Source of the DNA: an uncultured Aquimarina sp.
GTDB taxonomy: Bacteria > Bacteroidota > Bacteroidia > Flavobacteriales > Flavobacteriaceae
Assembly: GCA_947496705.1 (NCBI GenBank)
Contig: CANMDW010000002.1
Location: 789,835-853,834, forward strand
Reading direction: 5' to 3'
Length of the DNA: 64,000 nucleotides
Part shown: positions 1 through 7,671 of the stretch, piece by piece
Position numbering within the stretch: the stretch's first letter is position 1
Layout: every line of letters starts with the position of its first letter
Program-made: the position numbers and the translations under genes
The notes under the pieces: generated by a model
Seen by the model: only the letters and a program-made list of their open reading frames with translations
Told to the model about the DNA's origin: nothing
The model's database searches: none

Positions 1-79
1 AGCCGGGATAGAAGAATTGGGAACTGTAGGAGAAGAAGGTGAAATTCTTCCACCTGAAGAAGATGAAGGTGGAGTGTAA
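1..79 (+). CDS. C-terminal tail of an acidic protein (5' end outside window)
   Basis: An open frame enters the window from the left and stops with TAA at 77-79. The 25 visible residues are acidic, with the motif EELGTVGEEGEI followed by PPEEDEGGV. A similar tail (EELATEGEEGEI) lies at 643-720, on the other side of the transposase remnant, so two related genes probably stood in tandem. The function is unknown because the body of the gene lies outside the window. Confidence 0.5.
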   Translation, partial: AGIEELGTVGEEGEILPPEEDEGGV

Positions 80-161
80 TTAGTAAAACACCAGAGGCAT
101 AGTAAACAAATATTTCTTATCTTTAATTGTCTTATAACCTTAAAGTTTTTATTGAACTCAT

Positions 162-650
162 CTAAAGTTTTTTCTTTTGATATATTTTTTTCAGGGCAAT
201 GACCATAAATGCTAAAAAGTTAAATCCTTTCCAACTGCTCACCGTGGTATCGAACCTGTTCAATAATGAGCGAAAGCTATCTATCCAAGCATTGGTGCGC
301 TCAATAGCGTAACGCTCACCGTAGAGTTTTTCATCAAAGTAATGGTCTTTCTCACTGTTGCCATTGCGCTTGTTTTCAGCAAAATTCGCTATAATCCCCT
401 TTGCTTCACATTGATCCCTTAGTTCTTGGGAATCAAATCCAGCATCCGCATTTAAAAACAAGCCCTCTACGGTTATACCTGCTTGTTCCAATGTGGCGGT
501 TACCTCTTCAAAATGTACCTCTATATCGAATAAGTCATTATGATTTCCACTAACAGGTTCTGGCATCGCTAAAGGTAACCCTTGCCTGTCGGTAAGATAT
601 AGCGCATTGGTGGTCTTGCGTTTTTTCCTGCCTTGATAACCGGCTGAAGA
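162..650 (-). pseudogene. IS5-like (DDE) transposase, 5'-truncated remnant
   Basis: The longest frame starting at a Met codes for 134 residues (162-566) and includes LFLNADAGFDSQELRDQC, ERTNAWIDSFRSLLNRFDT and a basic C-terminus, typical of the C-terminal half of IS5-family DDE transposases. The same frame reads on upstream of that Met (AGYQGRKKRKTTNALYLTD) to about 650, which is the normal middle of such a transposase. The N-terminal half is missing, and the sequence there changes to the tail of an unrelated acidic gene. No terminal inverted repeats were found. The element is dead. Confidence 0.8.
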
Positions 651-720
651 AATTGGTATGGAAGAATTGGCTACTGAAGGGGAAGAAGGTGAGATAAATG
701 AAGATCCGGATAAGCCATAA
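643..720 (+). pseudogene. Acidic C-terminal gene fragment, paralogue of the tail at 1-79
   Basis: The frame reads AEEIGMEELATEGEEGEI then NEDPDKP and stops at 718-720. It matches the tail at 1-79 in protein and DNA (GAAGAATTGG and GAAGAAGGTGA are shared). There is no start codon or body, because the transposase remnant directly precedes it. It is probably the surviving end of a tandem paralogue disrupted by the element. Function unknown. Confidence 0.45.
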
Positions 721-760
721 TTTACCTTACCAGATACTTATTATTTTTTAACTTAGAGGA

Positions 761-2575
761 ATGAAACATATACTTGTTACATTCCTCTTTTTTATTAATA
801 TCGCTGGCTATTCACAGTTAGATAATACAACTTTTATTGATGAAACTTATTTAAAAAAATTATCAAAGAAAAACTCAATATTTAGAAAACAAAATAATCT
901 GGATAGTGCGATATTTTATGCCAATAAATTATTAATTCACTCTAAGTCTATAAAGGATACTTCTTATATCTTAAAAGCATATAAAAAACTAGCACAATAT
1001 CACAGATTGAACAATAGCCCTTTTAGTTCTGTAAAATTTTATAATCAAACAAAGGAGCTATCCCTGGTAGTAAAGGATACTATCTCTGCAGTAAATGCAT
1101 TAAGATATATTGCATTTATTAAAAAAGAATCAGGGGATTATAACGGGAGTGAAATAGATGCTATCGAAGCATTACAACTCATTGAAAAGAGAAAGGATTC
1201 TACTCATAAACTAGCACTTTTTAATCATTTAGGAATAACTTCCAAAAGCCAAAAAAACTATGGTGATGCTCTGAATTGGTATAATGATGCATTTAAAATT
1301 GCTACCAATCCATCAGATATTGCCAATATAAAATACAATATCGCATTGATACAGTTAAAAAAGGAAAACTATAAAGAAGCCAAAAAAAGTCTTTATCAAG
1401 TTTACAATCTACCAATCATACATAAAACACCTTCTCTAAAAGCCAAAATAAAGGATAATCTTGCATTTACCAAATCTATACTTAATGAACCAAATGCAGA
1501 AAAAGAACTACTTGAAGCTTTGAGCTTACGGAAACAAATAAAAGATGATAACGGGCAATATGCAAGTCATATCCACATGATACAATATTACAAAGATCGT
1601 GACAAAAATAACAGGGCATTATCGCATGCAAAGCAAGCGTATGCAATGGCTAAAAAAATAAAAAGTGCCGACGCTCAAACCGAAGCCCTCTCCTACCTTA
1701 TCCAATTAGAAGAAAACCCTAAAAAAGCGGCTGTCGAATATCACCGGTTAACCGATAGCGTTACCACCGCCAGACAGCGGGCCAAAAATCAGTTTGCCAA
1801 AATAAAATACGACACCGAAAAAAACCGCGAAAGAATACTGGAATTAAATGCAGAAACAGCACAAAAGGATTTAAAAATAATTAAGGAAACATCAAGAAGA
1901 AATATCTTAATACTAATTTCATCACTTCTGGTCATTAGTGTCGTCTCTATCACCCTTATATGGAGGCAACGTATTAAAACAGCCCGTAACAAACAACATC
2001 ATGCTACCAGTAGCAGGCTGTCCAAAAAACTTCATGATGAGGTAGGTAATGATCTTTATTACCTTATGTTACAACTACAAAAAGATCCCGATTTTACCAG
2101 TGATCTAGACAAAGTTACCATACTTCAGGGTTTTGATACCGTCTATCATAAGGTCAGGGATTTCTCCAGAGATAATACCATAGAAACCGGTGAGGAATAC
2201 AACGATGAGCTCTTATCCCTGCTGGATTCTTATGGCGACCAAAACACCAAAGTTATCACTAGCGAGTTAGATCGACATACCTGGTGTGAAGTCTCCGATC
2301 ATAAAAAGAAAGAACTCTATTTGGTACTCAAAGAATTACTAACCAATATGAAACGCCATAGCCAGGCCACCTATACAGCCGTAACATTTACAAAAAAGAA
2401 AAAGAAAATCGTTGTAAACTATATCGATAATGGTATTGGCATGGATCTGACCACTCCTTTTTCTAAAAACGGACTTCGTAATGTGGAAAACCGCATGCAT
2501 GACATTGGCGGAACTATTACTTTTGACTCAAAACCAAACGAAGGTTTTAAAGCAACTGTTGTTTTTGCTCCATAA
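761..2575 (+). CDS. TPR-containing sensor histidine kinase (HisKA_3 / LuxR-pair type)
   Basis: This 604-residue protein has a signal-peptide-like N-terminus (about 1-18), then TPR-like helices over roughly 30-340 and a coiled coil. One membrane segment follows at about 375-398. The H-box KLHDEVGNDL places the phospho-accepting His at residue 425. A C-terminal HATPase domain follows, with N-box LKELLTNMKRHS, DNGIGM and a final GLRNVENRM. Such kinases sense through periplasmic TPRs and phosphorylate LuxR-type regulators. The partner is the response regulator that starts 12 bp downstream. A purine-rich TTAGAGG precedes the ATG. The ligand is unknown. Confidence 0.9.
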   Translation: MKHILVTFLFFINIAGYSQLDNTTFIDETYLKKLSKKNSIFRKQNNLDSAIFYANKLLIHSKSIKDTSYILKAYKKLAQYHRLNNSPFSSVKFYNQTKELSLVVKDTISAVNALRYIAFIKKESGDYNGSEIDAIEALQLIEKRKDSTHKLALFNHLGITSKSQKNYGDALNWYNDAFKIATNPSDIANIKYNIALIQLKKENYKEAKKSLYQVYNLPIIHKTPSLKAKIKDNLAFTKSILNEPNAEKELLEALSLRKQIKDDNGQYASHIHMIQYYKDRDKNNRALSHAKQAYAMAKKIKSADAQTEALSYLIQLEENPKKAAVEYHRLTDSVTTARQRAKNQFAKIKYDTEKNRERILELNAETAQKDLKIIKETSRRNILILISSLLVISVVSITLIWRQRIKTARNKQHHATSSRLSKKLHDEVGNDLYYLMLQLQKDPDFTSDLDKVTILQGFDTVYHKVRDFSRDNTIETGEEYNDELLSLLDSYGDQNTKVITSELDRHTWCEVSDHKKKELYLVLKELLTNMKRHSQATYTAVTFTKKKKKIVVNYIDNGIGMDLTTPFSKNGLRNVENRMHDIGGTITFDSKPNEGFKATVVFAP

Positions 2576-2587
2576 TATCAAATATAC

Positions 2588-3256
2588 ATGTTTACAAAAA
2601 TTTTAATCGCCGAAGATAGAGATAATGAAAACCTCGGAATCGTTTCTGCTGTTCGCAAGTTTACCAACGCACATATAGATACCGCACAGTTCTGTGACAA
2701 AACCCTGCTTAAAATAAAGGAAGCGATACAAAAAGGTACCCCCTATCAACTATTGATTAGTGATCTTTCGTTTACACTGGATTATAAGAAGCATCAAATC
2801 ACTAGCGGAAAAGAACTGATTGAGGAAGTAAAAAAGATACAACCCGATATCAAAATCATTGTGTTTACCGGTGAAAAGAAGCCTGCTATTATTAAATCCT
2901 TTTTTACAAATCAAAAGATCGATGGCTATGTATGCAAAGGTTTGTATGGACTATCAGAATTGATAAAAGCTATTACCGCTGTTGATCAGGGTAATACCTA
3001 TACCTGCCCGGTGTCTACAGATGCATTACATCAAAAAAATGTGTTGAAACTGGATCCCTATGAGATCCTGCTATTAAAATTACTGGTACAGGGATACAAA
3101 CAGGAAGAAATAAGTCAATACCTGGTAGAACATGATATCATCCCCAACAGCAAACGATCGGTAGAAGATCGTATTCGCAAGTTACGAGATGATTTTAATG
3201 CCAAAACCAATATACAGCTGGTCTATATGGTCAATCAATTGGGGTTAATCTCCTAA
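2588..3256 (+). CDS. Response regulator with LuxR-type helix-turn-helix
   Basis: The protein has 222 residues. The N-terminal receiver has acidic residues near the start (AEDRDNE), the phospho-acceptor Asp59 in LLISDLSF, a TG motif (IVFTGE) and the conserved Lys in VCKG. The C-terminal 65 residues (LDPYEILLLKLLVQGYKQEE through VEDRIRKLRDDF) resemble a LuxR/GerE HTH. It sits 12 bp after the kinase gene, so the two form a two-component pair. Two copies of a palindrome fixed 18 bp from a -7 element lie just downstream (3283 and 3643) and are the obvious candidate targets. Confidence 0.9.
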   Translation: MFTKILIAEDRDNENLGIVSAVRKFTNAHIDTAQFCDKTLLKIKEAIQKGTPYQLLISDLSFTLDYKKHQITSGKELIEEVKKIQPDIKIIVFTGEKKPAIIKSFFTNQKIDGYVCKGLYGLSELIKAITAVDQGNTYTCPVSTDALHQKNVLKLDPYEILLLKLLVQGYKQEEISQYLVEHDIIPNSKRSVEDRIRKLRDDFNAKTNIQLVYMVNQLGLIS

Positions 3257-3282
3257 ATCGTCGAAATATGCAAATATTTGGA

Positions 3283-3331
3283 TCCTCTGTGAAAAACCAC
3301 AGGGGATTCTTTTTTGAGCTACGTAAGTTTG
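3283..3331 (+). promoter_or_regulatory. Palindrome plus TAAGTTTG promoter, copy 1
   Basis: A CCTCTGTG / CACAGGGG inverted repeat (loop AAAAAC, one G-T pair in RNA) lies at 3283-3305. A Bacteroidetes -7-like box TAAGTTTG is at 3324-3331, 18 bp after the palindrome. No TTG is present at the -33 position, so an activator bound to the palindrome could substitute for it (inference). The first hairpin is followed by TTCTTTTTT and might also end the regulator transcript. Confidence 0.5.
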
Positions 3332-3360
3332 GGCTATTATTAATCTTAAATCAAATAAAT

Positions 3361-3531
3361 ATGGCAAGAGAACCAATTGGGACAACAGCAAGGACTGGAC
3401 AAAATTGTCCGGAATCAGGAATTTGGAAAGTAGTAGGTACTCCCTCTACAACCGCACCAATTGCTAAGGGAAATAAAATGCCTCCTTATGGTGGTAAAGC
3501 GGTTACTTGGAAATTAACGCAATATGCTTAA
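3361..3531 (+). CDS. Small conserved-looking protein, YjzC-like layout
   Basis: The ATG at 3361 gives 56 residues. The frame is open further upstream, but there it runs through the promoter palindrome, so 3361 is the better start. The sequence has GTTARTGQNCPESGIW, then a Thr/Ala-rich stretch, KGNKMPPYGGKAVTW and KLTQYA. The order (Gly-Pro-rich loop, Trp, Lys-Gly, Pro-Pro, Trp) recalls the small YjzC family, but this is only a weak visual match. It has its own palindrome-type promoter and is followed by a terminator-like hairpin, so it is probably monocistronic. Role unknown. Confidence 0.65.
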   Translation: MAREPIGTTARTGQNCPESGIWKVVGTPSTTAPIAKGNKMPPYGGKAVTWKLTQYA

Positions 3532-3590
3532 TTGAATAAGCCAAAATTGAAATTACCATAAAGCTTGTTTTGGGGTAACAAGTCTTTGTT

Positions 3591-3630
3591 GACCTGTCTG
3601 GTTTTAGAAACTGGACAGGTCTTTTCTTTT
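3591..3630 (+). terminator. Terminator after the 56-residue gene
   Basis: GACCTGTCTGGTTT and AAACTGGACAGGTC form a stem with a TAG loop, followed by CTTTTCTTTTT. The stem belongs to the same ACCTGTCAGGTTT palindrome family seen at 47911 and 49739. The T-tract makes this copy a plausible intrinsic terminator. Confidence 0.7.
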
Positions 3631-3642
3631 TATAATATACTG

Positions 3643-3692
3643 CCCCTCTGTGGAAAACCACAAGGGATTGGTTATCGAGGGTGGTAAGTTTG
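3643..3692 (+). promoter_or_regulatory. Palindrome plus TAAGTTTG promoter, copy 2 (start of the 12-gene run)
   Basis: CCCCTCTGTGG-AAAA-CCACAAGGG (3643-3666) repeats the palindrome at 3283 with small changes. A TAAGTTTG box at 3685-3692 again lies 18 bp after it, and TATTAAT follows in both copies. Here no T-tract follows the hairpin, so a terminator role is unlikely and a binding site is favoured. It precedes the first gene of the run by about 30 bp. Confidence 0.55.
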
Positions 3693-3722
3693 AGGAGTAT
3701 TAATTTTTAAAACTTGAAACTT

Positions 3723-3932
3723 ATGGAATATAAAGTAATACACTTTGATAGAAGTAAAGATGTCGCTACTGAACTACAAAACATCATTAATCAACATCAT
3801 TCCAGTGGTTGGGAATATGTAAATCATCAGTATAGTGACAAACTAACACCTGGTAATGATGGATGTTTTGGTTTAGGTAAAACACCTGATGTTGTTACTC
3901 ATGTAGGACTTGTAATATTCAAAAAACCATAA
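3723..3932 (+). CDS. Small DUF4177-like protein
   Basis: The protein has 69 residues from the ATG at 3723; an in-frame TTG at 3714 is less likely. The pattern MEYKVIHFDRSKD then LQNIINQHHSSGWEYVNHQY resembles the DUF4177 fold (beta strand, helix, GWE motif, then strands), ending GLVIFKKP. No signal peptide or membrane segment is present. It is the first gene of the run and overlaps the next gene by one base (TAATG), so translation is probably coupled. Function unknown. Confidence 0.7.
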   Translation: MEYKVIHFDRSKDVATELQNIINQHHSSGWEYVNHQYSDKLTPGNDGCFGLGKTPDVVTHVGLVIFKKP

Positions 3933-4210
3933 TGAAATACTTATTACTACTTGCGATAAGAATATACTGGTCTTTAATTCCAGAAACTAACAGAAGGAAA
4001 TGCATATTTCGTAAATCCTGTTCCAACCATGTATATGATCAGACAAGAAATAGTGGTTTGAAAGCAGGAATAGAAGCTTTTAGATTTAGATATCAAAACT
4101 GTAGAAATGGTTTTGTTGTTTTTGAAAATCCTTTGACTATGAAAAAACAAATGATTCTTCCAAATCAACAGACAATAGAACAAAAAGAAATAGCCGAAAG
4201 ATTAATCTAA
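3932..4210 (+). CDS. YidD-like small protein
   Basis: The protein has 92 residues. A hydrophobic N-terminus MKYLLLLAIRIYWSLIP is followed by KCIFRKSCSNHVYD, GLKAGIEAFRFRYQNC and a polar tail. This follows the YidD (membrane protein insertion efficiency factor) pattern C-x-F-x-x-S-C-S, G-x-x-x-G, R-x-x-x-C. It is divergent: His replaces the usual Tyr after CS, and the last Cys is followed by RN rather than HP. A housekeeping yidD normally sits elsewhere (next to rnpA/yidC), so this is likely an accessory homologue. The start overlaps the previous stop codon. Confidence 0.75.
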   Translation: MKYLLLLAIRIYWSLIPETNRRKCIFRKSCSNHVYDQTRNSGLKAGIEAFRFRYQNCRNGFVVFENPLTMKKQMILPNQQTIEQKEIAERLI

Positions 4211-4221
4211 CTAATGAAATA

Positions 4222-4359
4222 ATGACAAAGAAAACCATACCCGTAAAACCCCACAGAAGATCAAAACCTTCTCCAACACCGAGACCAAATCCTAACAAAC
4301 CAAAACCAGGACCAAAACCGGTTCCGGTAAAACCTCATAGAAGAAAACCACCTAAGTAA
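4222..4359 (+). CDS. Tiny Pro/Lys-rich basic protein
   Basis: The frame from the ATG at 4222 encodes 45 residues, about one third Pro and one quarter Lys/Arg. The same motif VKPHRR occurs near both ends, and PxP repeats lie between. It has no hydrophobic segment. It is 11 bp after the previous gene and 18 bp before the next, all on one strand, which supports a real gene. It may be an unstructured nucleic-acid or acidic-partner binder (inference only). Confidence 0.55.
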   Translation: MTKKTIPVKPHRRSKPSPTPRPNPNKPKPGPKPVPVKPHRRKPPK

Positions 4360-4377
4360 TCTTAAAAGAAATATATC

Positions 4378-4629
4378 ATGGGCTTCAGATATTACAAAAG
4401 AATAAAACTAGGGAAATGGTTTGGATTGAATATTAGTAAATCTGGGATCACTCCCAGTTATCGAAACAAACGTGGATCATTAAGCTCCAAAGGATACTCT
4501 TTAAAAACAGGAATTCCTGGATTGACATATAGAAAATCTTTTAAGAAGTCTAAAGGAAGTGGGTGTTTGCTACTTTTCTTCATGTTGATAACTAGCGGTT
4601 TAACTGCTGCTTTCATAATTATATACTAA
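4378..4629 (+). CDS. DUF4236-type protein with C-terminal membrane helix
   Basis: The protein has 83 residues. The N-terminal MGFRYYKRIKLGKWFGLNIS, then SKSGITPSYRNKRG and GIPGLTYRKS, fits DUF4236 (MGFRxRKxxKxGxxxxxNxSKSG, then GxPGxxYR). A C-terminal membrane helix covers roughly 61-82. DUF4236 has no settled function. It belongs to the same-strand run, 18 bp after the Pro/Lys-rich gene. Confidence 0.8.
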   Translation: MGFRYYKRIKLGKWFGLNISKSGITPSYRNKRGSLSSKGYSLKTGIPGLTYRKSFKKSKGSGCLLLFFMLITSGLTAAFIIIY

Positions 4630-4645
4630 CCAAAAACTCTAAAAC

Positions 4646-5002
4646 ATGAAATATCTGATACAGATAAAACTCCTGATGTTTTTATTCCTAACATCTCTAA
4701 TAGCTATTTCCTGCTCTGAAGATGAAATTAATGGAGCTGATTCCATTTCTTCTAATTGCAGAGATACCAATTGTGCCAATTACACTTCGCAAGCTACCGC
4801 ACAAGCAGCTTTTGATGCCGATCCCGAATGTAGAAATGATCTGGATGCAGACAATGATGGAACTGCCTGCGAAGAACCGGGCAATAGTGTTAGATCCTGT
4901 GCTTCGACCTCAAACTGTGGGTGTTCCGGAAAAAGAAAAGCAGAATGTGAAAATGATCCATGCTGTAAATGGGTCGTGGGAACTGGTTGTAAGTGCAGTT
5001 AA
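4646..5002 (+). CDS. Excalibur-domain lipoprotein, Cys-rich
   Basis: The protein has 118 residues. The signal peptide ends in a lipobox (LIAISC, Cys23), so a lipid-anchored envelope protein is expected. Residues about 60-77 (ECRNDLDADNDGTACE) carry the DxDxDGxxCE motif of the Excalibur extracellular calcium-binding domain. A second Cys-rich module follows (CASTSNCGCSGKRKAEC, then CCKWVVGTGCKC). In other bacteria Excalibur domains often accompany secreted nucleases, and a secreted nuclease lies downstream at 9179. Confidence 0.8.
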   Translation: MKYLIQIKLLMFLFLTSLIAISCSEDEINGADSISSNCRDTNCANYTSQATAQAAFDADPECRNDLDADNDGTACEEPGNSVRSCASTSNCGCSGKRKAECENDPCCKWVVGTGCKCS

Positions 5003-5025
5003 TCATAAATCTTAAAACTAATCAT

Positions 5026-5433
5026 ATGGAAAACTATACAATCTCTGCCGAATTGAAAAGCCACTTTCTAAGACTCTATAAAATGGCATTATCGGATGAT
5101 AATTTTGATGTACTAGAACTACAAATGCTATACCATTTTGCCGAAGAGCGAGGTGTTCCAAAAGAAGAGCTTGAAAAACTATTGCTTAATCCTATAGATC
5201 ATGAGTCCAGTATTCCCGAAAGTTTAGACGAACGTATTGAATATCTCTACGATTTATCAAGAATGATCTGGGCCGATGAAAAAATTACAGAAGACGAACG
5301 AACAACACTCAAGAAGTATTGTAAAAAGTTTCAGTTCCTGGAAGAAAATATTGAAGAACTTTCCGAATACCTATTAGATTGTGTTCAAAAAGGGGTAAAA
5401 AAAGAGGAAATCATTAATCAAATAAACTCTTAG
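5026..5433 (+). CDS. TerB-like helical protein
   Basis: Starting at the ATG at 5026, 24 bp after the previous stop, the protein has 135 residues and is all-helical and acidic. Two pseudo-repeats, ALSDDNFDVLELQML and MIWADEKITEDERTTL, match the TerB/DjlA-N pattern in which an A-D-G-x-x-x-x-x-E-like loop recurs. TerB proteins belong to tellurite/chemical-stress membrane systems, often with vWA proteins; a vWA-like lipoprotein is encoded two genes downstream. It ends 3 bp before the next gene. Confidence 0.7.
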   Translation: MENYTISAELKSHFLRLYKMALSDDNFDVLELQMLYHFAEERGVPKEELEKLLLNPIDHESSIPESLDERIEYLYDLSRMIWADEKITEDERTTLKKYCKKFQFLEENIEELSEYLLDCVQKGVKKEEIINQINS

Positions 5434-5436
5434 GCT

Positions 5437-6699
5437 ATGGAATCTATAAAAAAGTTGTTTACACTTAAAAAAGTAAACATAAAGTCCAGTTTTGTGGAAG
5501 ATAATGAAGAAGATAGAGAGCAAATAAGAATAACATACTACCAAAGTGGTTATGGTGCCTCAACCAAAGCTTCAGGAAATCCTGTTGTATTAAGAGCAGG
5601 TCTTCATAATCTATACAACAGTTTTGAAGATCAGTGTAGAAAGCAATTGGCAGAACAACAACGCTTAAAACAACCCTATAAAGAAGAGCAAGAACGGCAA
5701 AGAACAGAACTGAAGAAAAGAGAAACTGCCATTACCATCTACGAAGAACAAGAAAAAAGCATCAATAAAAACATCGAATCTAAAAAATTTGAAATGATCG
5801 ATGTAAAGCAAAATCCTGATAATTATGGAATTGATGCAGACAAAAGGCCTAAGGCTCAATTTTATATTGGTTTATTGTTATTAATCCCAATAACCATCTA
5901 TTTATTTGTCTTTTATATATCCGCATCGTATTCTGGCTTTTTTAAAGATTTTGAAAGTGATAGTGTAACTGCGGCTATTTTTGATGCCAATGCTTTTACC
6001 AAAGCTATATCTGATGGTCTTTTAGAAGCAGTCTTTGTGGGAACTCTTCCATTCGTTTTTATGGGATTAGGATATTTGATACACATGTTTCAGAAAAACA
6101 AAAACAAACTATCATTTATAAAGATCGGAGCTTTGTTTCTACTAACCTTTGTTTTTGATGTGATCTTAGCATATTTAATTGAAAGAAAAATATTTTTATA
6201 CGGTGCTGTTTTAGGAGAAACATTTAGTCCTGAAAAAGCAATCAAAAGTGTAAACTTCTGGGGAATCATCTTCGCTGGGTTTGTGGTATATGTAATATGG
6301 GGATTAGTATTTGATTTTGTGATGCACGAGCATGCAAATGTCGATAAAATAAAAGCATTTATTAGAGCCAAAAAAGAAGAAGTAAAGAATTCACTTCATA
6401 AAAAAACCGAATTACTGGAAAGTATTGATAAAGTAAAACATCAAATAACAGCTATCAAGGGAGAAATAACAGAATTACAATCTAAAATAGATGGATTTGT
6501 CTTTCCGGTAAAAGAATATCTTCATTATCACTATCAATACAAAGAAGGGTGGTATCAAGCTATTACAGTTGAATTAGCATTGTCGAATGATAAACAGGCC
6601 GAATTACTTGATAAATGCGAAGAAGTATCCAAACTACATTTATCTGAGCACAATCTGAATGAGATGGATTTTCAACAACTATTATTTACCAAAAACTAA
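5437..6699 (+). CDS. Coiled-coil membrane protein, unrecognised
   Basis: The protein has 420 residues. After a polar N-terminus, a long Lys/Glu/Gln coiled coil covers about 70-125. About four hydrophobic segments lie between 143 and 300 (LLLLIPITIYLFVFYI, FVGTLPFVFMGLGYLI, IGALFLLTFVFDVILAYLI, IIFAGFVVYVIWGLVFDF). A second coiled coil covers about 300-350, then a soluble C-terminus. No signal peptide was seen. It may be an inner-membrane scaffold. It is sandwiched between the TerB-like and vWA-like genes (3 and 6 bp), which suggests a shared complex. No family was recognised. Confidence 0.75.
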   Translation: MESIKKLFTLKKVNIKSSFVEDNEEDREQIRITYYQSGYGASTKASGNPVVLRAGLHNLYNSFEDQCRKQLAEQQRLKQPYKEEQERQRTELKKRETAITIYEEQEKSINKNIESKKFEMIDVKQNPDNYGIDADKRPKAQFYIGLLLLIPITIYLFVFYISASYSGFFKDFESDSVTAAIFDANAFTKAISDGLLEAVFVGTLPFVFMGLGYLIHMFQKNKNKLSFIKIGALFLLTFVFDVILAYLIERKIFLYGAVLGETFSPEKAIKSVNFWGIIFAGFVVYVIWGLVFDFVMHEHANVDKIKAFIRAKKEEVKNSLHKKTELLESIDKVKHQITAIKGEITELQSKIDGFVFPVKEYLHYHYQYKEGWYQAITVELALSNDKQAELLDKCEEVSKLHLSEHNLNEMDFQQLLFTKN

Positions 6700-6705
6700 A
6701 TAACA

Positions 6706-7614
6706 ATGAAAAGTATTTATAATCTTATTCTAGCCGTAGCACTAATTTTTTCTATATCATCATGTTCATGTGAGCAAAAGAACGAAAAAAAAGAGTCAGA
6801 GAACCATGTAGAAAAACCTGTCGGTAATAATAACCTAAACATTAGTTTTCTACTCGATTTATCAGATCGCATAAACCCACAAAAATATCCTAATCCAACC
6901 ATGGATTATTATAAAAGGGATGTACAATATATAAAATCTGTTGCTGAAGCTTTTGACCATCATCTTAGAACAAAAAAAGTGAGACAGATGAATGATAAAA
7001 TTCAACTTTATTTTGACCCTGAACCACTTAACCAAGAAATAAATACAATTTCAACAAGTTTAAAATTCAACGTCAACAGAGATAATGTTTCAACTCAACT
7101 TTTAGAAAAAATTCTAGAAGCTTATTCAACAAAACCACCGGATATCTACAACTTAGCGATTAAGGACGATAAGTATGTAGGTTCCGATACCTGGCGGTTT
7201 TTTAAAAGTAAAGTAACCGATTATTGTATTGAAGAGGGTTATCGAAATGTGTTAGTGATTTTAACAGATGGGTATGTTTATCATAAAAACACGAAAATCA
7301 GAGAAGGTAATCTCACCACATATCTTACTCCTCAAGATATCAGAAACTTTAAACTTACTTCCTCAAACTGGAGATCTAAATTAAAGGAAGATAATTTTGG
7401 GTTTATTCCTGCTACAGATGATTTATCCAATCTTGAGGTTTTGGTTCTAGGCATAAATCCAGATAAAAAGAATCCTTATGAAGAAGATATTATCAAAACC
7501 TATTGGAGTAATTGGTTGACAACAATGAAGGTGAAACGATTTGAAATCAAAAATGCTGATTTACCATCAGACATGGATAAACTTATTAAGAGTTTTATAC
7601 TACTAAAGAAATGA
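6706..7614 (+). CDS. vWA-like lipoprotein
   Basis: The protein has 302 residues, with a lipoprotein signal (ISSCSC near 18-22) and a charged linker. The domain starts NISFLLDLSDRI and has a later strand NVLVILTDGYVY, the layout of a von Willebrand A domain. The metal site is incomplete: DLSDR replaces the usual DxSxS. It sits 6 bp after the coiled-coil membrane gene. With the TerB-like protein this recalls Ter-type stress modules that pair TerB with vWA proteins, but here the vWA-like protein is predicted to be lipid-anchored. Confidence 0.65.
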   Translation: MKSIYNLILAVALIFSISSCSCEQKNEKKESENHVEKPVGNNNLNISFLLDLSDRINPQKYPNPTMDYYKRDVQYIKSVAEAFDHHLRTKKVRQMNDKIQLYFDPEPLNQEINTISTSLKFNVNRDNVSTQLLEKILEAYSTKPPDIYNLAIKDDKYVGSDTWRFFKSKVTDYCIEEGYRNVLVILTDGYVYHKNTKIREGNLTTYLTPQDIRNFKLTSSNWRSKLKEDNFGFIPATDDLSNLEVLVLGINPDKKNPYEEDIIKTYWSNWLTTMKVKRFEIKNADLPSDMDKLIKSFILLKK

Positions 7615-7671
7615 AAAAAATACTGGGAGTAATGTTTGGGGCATCTAATATCAATAATCAATAAAATAGTT

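Noticed and set aside
1..720. Acidic tails as graspetide-type natural-product cores
   Set aside because: Thr/Glu-rich ends are suggestive, but no leader, no ATP-grasp ligase and no full gene are visible.
7636..7671. Longer N-terminus of the HsdR_N-like protein from 7636
   Set aside because: Twelve extra residues without homology and not preceded by a better ribosome site than the ATG at 7672.
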